Shown piece by piece: positions 8,819 through 17,200 of a stretch of DNA of 32,769 bases; positions within the stretch are counted from its first letter, which is position 1, and each line of letters begins with the position of its first letter. Under the pieces are notes generated by a model. The model searched no databases, had not been told where the DNA came from, and was given only the letters and a program-made list of their open reading frames with translations. The stretch is from a virus: positions 1 to 32,769 of the IMG/VR virus record IMGVR_UViG_3300044655_001119; one strand, 5' to 3'. The translations under genes were made by a program, and so were the position numbers.

Positions 8819-9760
8819 ATGACCACCATTGCAGTAACAGACCTGACCTCAGCCACCCTTGAAGGTACGGGTGTCTTTGATGTTCTGATGCGAGCCAACA
8901 AAGCTCACCTTGAAGCCGAGTTCAACAAGAACCGCATCAAGGGTGCAGAGTACGCCACGGTCTATCTGGGCTCATTGACCCAAGTGATGCAGACTGCTCT
9001 GCAGTTCCTACTCACCAAAGAGAAGACCGATCTCGAAGCCCAGCTGCTTGAAAAGCAGATCCTGTTGGCTCAGAAACAGATCGACAAAGCCACCGCTGAA
9101 CTGACTCAGATCGCTGCACAGACCGAGCTGATCAATCAGCAGAAGGCGAACCTCATTGCCGAAGCAGCCAACATCCCCAAGCAAGGTTTGGTGTTGGATG
9201 CTCAGAAACTTCAGATCACCCAGCAGACAACCAACCTGCTGGCCGAGAGCTTGAACATTCCCAAGCAGGGTTTCCTGATCGACGCCAACAAAGCACAGGT
9301 CGTTCAGCAGACAGAAAATCTGGTGTCCACCAAGCTCCAGGTCGAAGCCCAGACGCTGCTGATCAACCAGCAGAAAGCCAATGCCGTCATCGAAGGCACT
9401 GTGCTCGTGGCTCAAGAATGCAAGCTGCGTGCTGAGTTCGATCTCATCACAAGCAACACCGTCAAGTCGGCTCAAGAAACTGCGTTGCTGACCCAGAAGG
9501 TAGTCACTGAGCGTGCTCAGGTCACTGCCATGGGCGTGGATGACAACAGCGTGGTCGGTAAGCAGAAGCTGCTCTACCAGGCCCAGACCGATGGCTTCAA
9601 GCGAGACGCGGAACAGAAAGCCGCCAAGCTGATGATCGACACCTGGAACGTGAGACGCACCACAGACTCTGACAACACATCTGCAACCAGCACCAACAAG
9701 TTGAGCGATGTGGATGTCGGTTCTGCAGTCGCCAAGATGTTGGCAGGTGTAGGGGTCTAA
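8819..9760 (+). CDS. Coiled-coil internal virion protein (N4 gp54-like)
   Basis: The 313-residue protein is dominated by long Gln/Ala/Leu helices. A 28-residue direct repeat is visible: ANIPKQGLVLDAQKLQITQQ is followed by LNIPKQGFLIDANKAQVVQQ, and INQQKAN recurs before and after. N4 gp54 is a virion component of about this size encoded at the same place. The C-terminal 50 residues are Ser/Thr/Asp-rich and probably flexible. The ribosome site is weak (GGATAGACCT). A strong terminator begins 18 bases after the stop. A structural, probably internal, virion role is inferred from N4 colinearity. Confidence 0.8.
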   Translation: MTTIAVTDLTSATLEGTGVFDVLMRANKAHLEAEFNKNRIKGAEYATVYLGSLTQVMQTALQFLLTKEKTDLEAQLLEKQILLAQKQIDKATAELTQIAAQTELINQQKANLIAEAANIPKQGLVLDAQKLQITQQTTNLLAESLNIPKQGFLIDANKAQVVQQTENLVSTKLQVEAQTLLINQQKANAVIEGTVLVAQECKLRAEFDLITSNTVKSAQETALLTQKVVTERAQVTAMGVDDNSVVGKQKLLYQAQTDGFKRDAEQKAAKLMIDTWNVRRTTDSDNTSATSTNKLSDVDVGSAVAKMLAGVGV

Positions 9761-9775
9761 GCCAACACCAAGCCA

Positions 9776-9803
9776 ACAGGGGAGCCTAGTGCTCCCCTTT
9801 TTC
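9776..9803 (+). terminator. Strong intrinsic terminator after the gp54-like gene
   Basis: GGGGAGC (9779-9785) pairs perfectly with GCTCCCC (9791-9797) around CTAGT and is followed directly by TTTTT. This is a textbook rho-independent terminator on the + strand. Confidence 0.93.
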
Positions 9804-9825
9804 ATATCAGGAGTCAGGACACAAC

Positions 9826-12030
9826 ATGGGACTTTTCAGTAGCAAATATGTGACCCAGGTTGGTACGTCTGTGACTCGGGTCATGGAAGACGACGCGCTT
9901 CCAAACGCCATCAAGACAGGTTCTCTTAAAGCGTTCTTCAGAGAAGGTGAGCTGACCGAGTACGTGATGGAAGAGCTGGCATCCAGCATTGGTGTTCGTG
10001 CCGAGCGGATGTACGACTACGCAGAGAACCACTACGTCCATGGTTTGCCTTCAGGCGAGATCTACTCAGCAACCCAGGGCAGGGCACAGGTAGAGGCCAT
10101 CATCGAAGCTGCAGAGGGTCAGCAAGTTCTGATGAAGTACTCCAACTTCGGGCCACCCAACACCTTGCACATCGGCTGGATGAAGCTCATCAGCCAGTAC
10201 GGCTACAACACCGTCACCAATGAGCTGGCTACGTTGTCTGCTCAAAAGGGCAAGACCGTCTACCTGGAAGACATGGTGGTCGTGGTTCCAGAGAGTCAAT
10301 TCGACACGCTGGAATCGAGTGCTCTTGAGCTCTGGGGTACGTCACCTACGGCCGGCTACACGCCCAAACGAACGCTGAACATCAATGGCTTGGGTGAGCG
10401 ATCGGTCTTCTCCCCAATCGTCAAAAGCGCGACTGCTATCGAAGTGCAGCTCAAGGTGACGTATGTGTGGGAAACCACTCCCAACAATTTCAGCACCGAA
10501 TCGCTGACCATTTCGATTGCTGAATACGATCCTGCGGTTGACTACTTCCATGCAAAGTACGAAGTGAACGGTCAGCCCAAATACTGGATCTACGAGAACG
10601 ACACCGGCACCTATCCAACCTTGGATGCAGTGTTCACTGAACAACCTGCTGTGTCTGGCTCGTATTTCCCGTTTGCCTACTTCCGGTACAACAAGCAGTC
10701 GGTGATCCAGGACAAGACAACCGATGCCTACAAGACCTCGAAGAAGATGGTCGAGTACATCGGAATGGACTACGACATGATGGCTGAGACCATCAACGAG
10801 AACCCTGACATCGCTGATGTCGAGCAAGCCATGCTGGTCATGGCAGTGTCTGCAGTCTCCACCGACAAGATCGAGTGCCAATACCTGTTCGATTACTTCG
10901 ACACCCTGCATTACGACATGGATGGTGGAACGTCTGCTGCCGTTTCGAATGTTGGTTCAAGGGTTTTCAGGAGAGCTTCTGAAAGCCGGTCGATTGTCAT
11001 CAAGGACAAGCAGTTCAAGATGGCGCTTCAGAACACCGGCATCTACAAGCGCTTGGTAGCCGGGACGATTGGTTCTGTCGGCACCTGCACCAGTGCCTAT
11101 GTAACGACATCGGAAGAAAGAGAAGTCGTTGATCAAGAGACTGGTCTTGTGTCTTCGGTGTCGGTGCCAAACAAACGGCATGTCTACAAGAAGCAGATTG
11201 CACCTGGCTTGTGTGAAGAGATCACGGTCACAGATCTGAGGATGGTGTACTGGATCTTTGGTGAGTACACGACCACGGGTGATGAGAACGACGACATTCT
11301 CCTGATCCCGATCGACAGGACTATTTCAAGACGTTATCCGATGGGAGAACGTGAGCATTTGTATGCTCGGTCATTGCACTTCGTTTTCAACAGCCGGGTG
11401 GTCACGAAGGTCAAGTGGTATCAGACCGGTGTGTTCAAAGCCATCCTGATCATCGCTGCAGCGATCATGTCGCTGTATGACGGTGGCTGGACTCTGGCAA
11501 CGATTCTTACGACGGCAGGTATCCAGGCATTGATTGTCACCATCATCGTGACGATGGTTGTTGGTGAGATCTTTGCAACTGTCTTTAAGCTGTTTGTCAA
11601 AGTCTTTGGTGCTGACGTTGCAATGGTGCTGGCCATTGTTGCCGTGCTGTATGGCGGCTACCAGATGATTCAGCATGGCTCGATCGCTGGTGCACCGTTT
11701 GCATCTGAGTTGTTGATGCTGTCTTCTGGTTTATCTCAGGCAGCACTGAGCGCCAAGATGAATGATCTGATGGGCGAAGCAGAAGCCTTTCGTTTGCTGG
11801 CTGAAGAAAAAACTGAATTGTTGGATAAAGCAGAAGATCTGCTGGACAACACTTCGTTTCTAAGTCCATTTGTGATCTTTGGCGAGAAGCCAGAAGACTT
11901 TTATAATCGGACTGTGCATTCCGGTAACATCGGAATAGTGGGTATCAATGCAATCTCCTATTACGTGGACATCGCACTCACCCTTCCCAAATTGAATGAC
12001 ACGTTAGGAGAAGAAATCTATGCCACCTAA
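9826..12030 (+). CDS. Large virion protein with membrane segments (N4 gp53-like, probable ejection protein)
   Basis: The 734-residue protein has a soluble N-terminal three quarters with no enzyme motif that I recognise. It then has a hydrophobic block from about residue 536 to 616 with three likely membrane helices (AILIIAAAIMSLY, LATILTTAGIQALIVTIIV, VAMVLAIVAVLYGG). It ends in a helical tail with MNDLMGEAEAFRLLAEEKTE. AGGA lies 6 bases before ATG 9826. The gene heads the gp53-gp52-gp51-vRNAP cluster. Membrane helices in a protein made from a virion operon suggest it is stored in the head or tail and inserted into the host envelope on infection; that role is inference. The stop overlaps the next start by 11 bases. 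Confidence 0.8.
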   Translation: MGLFSSKYVTQVGTSVTRVMEDDALPNAIKTGSLKAFFREGELTEYVMEELASSIGVRAERMYDYAENHYVHGLPSGEIYSATQGRAQVEAIIEAAEGQQVLMKYSNFGPPNTLHIGWMKLISQYGYNTVTNELATLSAQKGKTVYLEDMVVVVPESQFDTLESSALELWGTSPTAGYTPKRTLNINGLGERSVFSPIVKSATAIEVQLKVTYVWETTPNNFSTESLTISIAEYDPAVDYFHAKYEVNGQPKYWIYENDTGTYPTLDAVFTEQPAVSGSYFPFAYFRYNKQSVIQDKTTDAYKTSKKMVEYIGMDYDMMAETINENPDIADVEQAMLVMAVSAVSTDKIECQYLFDYFDTLHYDMDGGTSAAVSNVGSRVFRRASESRSIVIKDKQFKMALQNTGIYKRLVAGTIGSVGTCTSAYVTTSEEREVVDQETGLVSSVSVPNKRHVYKKQIAPGLCEEITVTDLRMVYWIFGEYTTTGDENDDILLIPIDRTISRRYPMGEREHLYARSLHFVFNSRVVTKVKWYQTGVFKAILIIAAAIMSLYDGGWTLATILTTAGIQALIVTIIVTMVVGEIFATVFKLFVKVFGADVAMVLAIVAVLYGGYQMIQHGSIAGAPFASELLMLSSGLSQAALSAKMNDLMGEAEAFRLLAEEKTELLDKAEDLLDNTSFLSPFVIFGEKPEDFYNRTVHSGNIGIVGINAISYYVDIALTLPKLNDTLGEEIYAT

Positions 12031-12592
12031 TTACATGAGCATGTCTGGCTATGGCCAGGGCTATCAACCTTTGGCCCCATTTGCCTTGACGCAACCTCAA
12101 GCGCTTCCTTTGACCCAACCAGGTGGCTTTCCCAGCTGGATGCCTGAGCCTGTTGCACCCGTTCAGCGGTCTTTTGCTACCGCTGCAGCAGTTGCTCCGG
12201 CGTTTAACTACGAGACGGACATGGCTGGCTTGATGCCTACGTCAACGCCTTTGGGTGGTACTGATCTGAGCAACGCTCAAATACTGCAGTCTGTAAATGC
12301 TCCCGGAAGCGGAAGCATGTGGGACAGGTTCTTTAACACTCGAGACCAACAGGGTTGGGGTGGACTGGCTTTGCAGGGTGCCTCGTCTTTGGCCAACCTG
12401 TACATGGGCATGAAGCAGTACGGTCTGGCAAAGGATCAGTTGAACTTCCAGAAAGACTCGTTCAACAAGCAGTACGCTGCCAACCAACAGTTGACCAACT
12501 CCCGTCTGGAAGATCGTCAAGCACGCCGTGTGCTTGAGAATCCAAACGCTACTCCAGTGGCTGACTACATGTCCAAGTGGGGAGTCAAATAA
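12020..12592 (+). CDS. Virion protein (N4 gp52-like)
   Basis: The product is 190 residues. The first 65 are Pro/Ala/Gln-rich and probably disordered. A C-terminal helical part (LANLYMGMKQYGLAKDQL, then YAANQQLTNSRLEDRQARR) has the pattern I recognise in short internal virion proteins of podoviruses. N4 gp52 is a small virion protein at the same map place. AGGAG lies about 9 bases upstream, inside the previous gene, and the stop shares one base with the next ATG (TAATG), so the gp53-52-51 genes are translationally coupled. No catalytic residues are evident. Confidence 0.8.
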   Translation: MPPNYMSMSGYGQGYQPLAPFALTQPQALPLTQPGGFPSWMPEPVAPVQRSFATAAAVAPAFNYETDMAGLMPTSTPLGGTDLSNAQILQSVNAPGSGSMWDRFFNTRDQQGWGGLALQGASSLANLYMGMKQYGLAKDQLNFQKDSFNKQYAANQQLTNSRLEDRQARRVLENPNATPVADYMSKWGVK

Positions 12593-14142
12593 TGGCCCAA
12601 CCCATCACATGGCAGACCATCAACGCACCCAGCTTTGGTGAGGCTAACCGCCTCATGGGGCTGGCTCAGCAGTCGATCCTTGGTTCCTTTGATGGCGCCA
12701 AGACTGCATTGGCTGACTCCCAGGCCTTTGACAAAGAGCTGTGGAAACGTCAAGACCAGGAAGCTACGCAACAGGTCTTGGGCAAAATCTACCAAGCCAA
12801 GACGCTTGATGAGTTCAATGCTTTGAGGCAGTCAGGCGCATTGAATCAAACTGTTGCTGCAAACGGTGCTCGTATCGATCTTGCAGCTGTCAACGCCTTG
12901 GGCGATACCCGGCCTGGCGAGCTTCAGAAACGCGCTGTCGCTGATATTCAGTTCCGAGACACCATGCTGGATGACGCTCAAGCCGGTGAAGTGCGTCGCA
13001 TCAATACTTTGGCCCTGTCCAATCCAAAAGCTGCTGCTGACGAGCTGGCCAAAAATCCGAATCTTCGCAAGTCCTTTGAGATTGCCAAGAACATTGATAC
13101 CCAAGCAAATACCTTGGAAGAGCGTCAGCGTGCACGAGATCGGTTTGGCTTTGATCAGAATGAAGAAAAACGTAAGGATGCTGCTGAAGCACAACGTGCT
13201 TTGCTTCGACCAATTGAGCTGGAAAGCGCGCAGCTTGGTAATCAAGGCAAACGCATGCAAAACAGCTTGACTGGTTTGCAAATCAACGAAGCTAAGCTAT
13301 CTGCGGCCGATAAAGCTGAAGCTCGCAGGCTTGACAACACTTTGGCCGCTGCTCAGCAAAATTACCTCACCAGCCGCGATGCTACTGGTCGAGACATGGG
13401 CGTGCTTGCTCAGCAACTGAGTTTGCCCATGACTTCTGTTGGGCATCCAGATTTTTCAAACATGACCCAAGATCAATTGGATCTATATGACAAGGCCGCT
13501 GCAGCTCTACCAAACAAGCTGCCCTTGTCAAAAGATTTCATGACTGGGGACACAAAGGTAGCCAATCAGTTTTATCAGAGCTTAGTGGATTCCAAACAAT
13601 ACACGCCTGCAACTTTGAAAAAGTTCAAAGACAGTATTCGTGGTGCTTTTGATACCAATGCGATTGGTGGTCGTGTCGGTAATGATGCCTATAACCGTGA
13701 TTTGGCTGCTGCACAGAACCAGGTGGCATTTGACGCAATGAATGCCAATAACTGGTACGCCCCTGGCTCTCCCAATGCACTCAAAGACTATGACAATCTT
13801 GCCAGGGAAGTGGACAAGATGTTTGGTCCAAATGAAAGAGAAGATCTGCCGGATGTGCAAAAGTACTTGTCTGAGTTGGCTACCAAAGGCGTGGTTGTCG
13901 GTAAAGACAGCAAAGGAAAAGACATTGTTGTTACCCCTTCGGTAAACGATGTGCTTGGCGCTGTACGGAGTACTTACGAAGGCTGGAACATTTTCAATAG
14001 CGGACGAAAAAAGGACATCAAGAAGACACTGGAAGCTGCCCTTAAAACTCCCGAGGCTGCTACTCGATTCCAGCAAGGACAAGACGCAGAAGCGTATCGT
14101 CGTAAGCAGGCTGTTACGAAGATCCTTGGCGGCGAAAAATAA
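12592..14142 (+). CDS. Helical internal virion protein (N4 gp51-like)
   Basis: The 516-residue product is predicted mainly helical, rich in Ala, Gln, Asp and Lys, with long charged stretches around residues 170-260 (RQRARDRFGFDQNEEKR, AKLSAADKAEARRLDNTL). I see no membrane segment or enzymatic motif. It lies directly before the vRNAP gene, like N4 gp51. Together with the gp52- and gp53-like products it is a candidate for the set of proteins delivered with or ahead of vRNAP. I chose ATG 12592, which overlaps the previous stop and has GGGGAG upstream; a GTG at 12577 in frame is less likely. A strong terminator follows. Confidence 0.8.
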   Translation: MAQPITWQTINAPSFGEANRLMGLAQQSILGSFDGAKTALADSQAFDKELWKRQDQEATQQVLGKIYQAKTLDEFNALRQSGALNQTVAANGARIDLAAVNALGDTRPGELQKRAVADIQFRDTMLDDAQAGEVRRINTLALSNPKAAADELAKNPNLRKSFEIAKNIDTQANTLEERQRARDRFGFDQNEEKRKDAAEAQRALLRPIELESAQLGNQGKRMQNSLTGLQINEAKLSAADKAEARRLDNTLAAAQQNYLTSRDATGRDMGVLAQQLSLPMTSVGHPDFSNMTQDQLDLYDKAAAALPNKLPLSKDFMTGDTKVANQFYQSLVDSKQYTPATLKKFKDSIRGAFDTNAIGGRVGNDAYNRDLAAAQNQVAFDAMNANNWYAPGSPNALKDYDNLAREVDKMFGPNEREDLPDVQKYLSELATKGVVVGKDSKGKDIVVTPSVNDVLGAVRSTYEGWNIFNSGRKKDIKKTLEAALKTPEAATRFQQGQDAEAYRRKQAVTKILGGEK

Positions 14143-14160
14143 ACCGCAATGGCCTGATAA

Positions 14161-14194
14161 TAGGGGAGCATAGGGAACTGTGCTCCCTTTTTTA
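14161..14194 (+). terminator. Strong intrinsic terminator before the vRNAP gene
   Basis: GGGAGCA (14164-14170) pairs with TGCTCCC (14181-14187), followed by six T. The interior can extend by two more pairs. It separates the gp53-gp51 cluster from vRNAP, so vRNAP is made by readthrough or from a promoter I cannot recognise in the 37 bases after it. Confidence 0.9.
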
Positions 14195-14230
14195 TTGGGA
14201 GTGTTTGCTGACCACCCCAGAAAGAACACC

Positions 14231-17200
14231 ATGGCTACTGATTTCAGAGACTACTTCAACAATCGGATCACCCAAGAAATAGAGAAGAATGCTCAGTTGG
14301 GCATCTCCTCAAGGTACGACCGGCTTCAGCAAGCAAGCCAGGAAAAAGCCGCTCAGCTCGCTGAGTTGCGAGAGCAAAGACTCAAGCTGCGGCAAATTCA
14401 GGAAGCTACGTTTGGTGCCAAACTTGGGTTGGATCCAGATGGGGTTGCCAACGAAGCAGTCAACTTGGTTGATTCGGTCTGGCAAGGCACCAAGAACACC
14501 GCTCGAGCTCTTGGCGCAGCAGGCAACACGCTGATTGGGGATCTCTCGGGTGTTGACGAATACGCTGCAGCACAAAAAGCAGATGCGGACGGCGGACCTA
14601 CAGCCAAGATTGAGTTGCTGGCTGAAATCGAGCGCCGCAAACAAGCCGATGCAAATCCTGGCGTGGTTTCTGCAGTACAAAACGTGACCGGTGCGATGGT
14701 TGACAGTCCATCCGGCAGTGCTCAATTCATTGCAGAACAGCTTCCAAACAGTGTTGTTTCTTTGGGTGCTGGCGTCGCTGGTGCCAAAGCAGGTGCAGCA
14801 GGTGGCGCTGCTCTGGGTTCAGTGGTTCCAGTGGTTGGTACTGCTGCAGGTGCAGCGGTTGGTGGAACTCTTGGTTTCTTGGGTGGCATGTTCTTGGGCA
14901 ACTCTTTGCTTGAGACTGGCGGTAAAGCCATGGAGAAAGCCCAAGACGGTGGAATGACCAAGGAAAAAAGAGTCGAAGCTCTGAAAGAAGGCGCAATCAA
15001 AGGCGGCGTGATTACTGCTGTCGATGCTGCAACTCTTGGCTTGGGAGGCAAGGTTGCAAAAGGTCTCAACAAAGCAGCCATTGACGCAGGCGCACGAGCT
15101 GAAGCAAGGGTGTTGGCAAATGCTGGGATCGACATTACTGATCTGAAGGCCATTGAAAGTGCTTTGGCAGATCCCCTGCTTCGTAGCGCAGCCAGAACCG
15201 CAGGGTTGTCTGCAGCTCAACAGACTTCAAAGATCGGTACTAGAAGCGCGACTGCTGCAACCGGTTTGACCATGGAAACGGTAGGCGAGGGCGCTGGTGA
15301 ATACCTGGGCGAACTTGCAGCTACCGGGAAAGCGGACATCTATGACGCTGTGCTTGAGGCTGCAGCAGGCTTTTCTCAAAGTGTTCCTGAAACAGCCTTC
15401 AACATTCAAAGCGCACAGGGCAATGACTTAAACGCCAAAGGCATGTCTTCGGCGGACTTGTCGATTCCTGATCCTGTACAACCAAAGAAGGTAGCCGACG
15501 CCACCCGTTTAGAGGCCGTCAAAGCCGCGATCGAGTCAGGTGATGTCAGTGCCTTGGTTGATCCCAAGAGCGCTGTCTATGCCCCGGATCAGGCCATTGC
15601 TGCACTGTTTGGTAACAGCCAGAAACAAGGCGTCACGCCTGAGATCAAACAAGCCAACTTCGAGCAAGCCTCGAAGATTGTGTCTGAGCTGGAAGCCGAG
15701 CGTGCCAAGGCTCAGGAAGCCTACAACGAAGTTTCTCCGGAAGGCATTGCCCAGTACCAGAGTCAGCTGGCTCAAGCCAAAGCCGAAGGCAACCCAGAGA
15801 AAGCGGCTTTGCTGGAACAAATCGTTGCTGATGCGGCAAACAATCCTAAAGATGCTGAACGTCTGCAGAAGCAGATCGCTCGAATCGATCAGCAACTGGG
15901 CCGTGCTCAGGAAGTCCTGACCACGTTTGCTCAAGCAAACCAACCCAAGGATCTGGATGTTGAGGCTGAGGTTGCCAAGATTACGTCTGCTGATCCAGTG
16001 GCTTCACAAGATGCTGCGAACCGCATCATCAATTTGTCGATGGCTATTCCTGAGAGCCTGTCTACGGGTGTGGCGTCTTCACTGGCATCCGACCTGTCCA
16101 ACGGTTTGTCGGAGTCTCAGCGTTCCTACCTGAGGACGTTTTCCAAAGCCCGTGCTGCAGAAAGCAAACTGAAAGACCTGGGGCTAGTTTCTCAGGAGAT
16201 CTACCGTGGAAGCCCTAAGGGCGCACCTGGCATCAAGTACGTTGGCTTGACCAACTACCGAGCCAATGTGACCACGGCTTTGACGGCAGGCAATCAATCA
16301 GCTGCAGACAAACAACTGGGCATGCTGACTCGATTTGAAGCCAGTCACCAAGGCAAGGCTCAAGCGGCTTCTGAAGCGCTGGCTGCATTCGAGAATGACG
16401 GCATCAATCGCCGCATCGTTCGAAACAATTACGGCAGTTGGACTGTCGAACAAGGCTTGTGGCCTAGCGAAAAGCAAAGAGCATTGAACGGCGGTTTGAA
16501 CATCAATGCCAATGCTGAAAAACTGGTTTCAGAAACCAAAACAGAAGCGGCCGCTATTTCAGCAACTGCTGCCGAATTGAAAGCAGCTTATGCAGTAAAG
16601 TTTGGTTCAGGTAATGCCGGTGGAGCCAGTAATGTCCAGAACGTACCGCAAGCACTCGAAGGAATTCAAAGAGCCGAAACGGAGCTTCGATCCGAAGCCC
16701 CGACGCAAGATGGAACCGCTGAGGGAGTTGCGACTACCGGAGGAGGAGCCGCTGCCGATGTTTCGGCCGATGCAACAGCTGGAACTGATGCTGTAGCAAC
16801 TTATGACAGCATGCAGCCAGGTCAGCAAGTAACGCTGTACCGTGGTGAAGGGGTAGGCGTTGGTGGGAATGGCAACGACGCTAACGGTCAGTGGTGGACT
16901 ACTGATCGAGCCAAGGCTGAGCGGTACGGCACCGTAACTGAAGTTACTCTTCCTGCCGAAATCATTGCTCAGAACGCTGCTCGTGGAGACAAGAGCAACA
17001 ACGAATTTGTTTTTCCGAACAAGCGTCCGGCTGAGCTTGCTGCTGCAGCAACTGAGGAGGCTCCGTCCTCTGCTGCGAGCACTGTAGGAACTGCTCAACT
17101 GCAGTCTACTGAGGAGACTACCACCTCGTCTGAAGGGGTCGTTCCGGGATCTGAAGCGGTCGCAGAAGCTGTGGAGCCTCAAGGGCTTACCGCACTCCAA

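Noticed and set aside
14180-14230. Upstream GTG start for the vRNAP gene
   Set aside because: The codon lies inside the strong terminator hairpin, has no ribosome site, and adds residues encoded by the T-tract.
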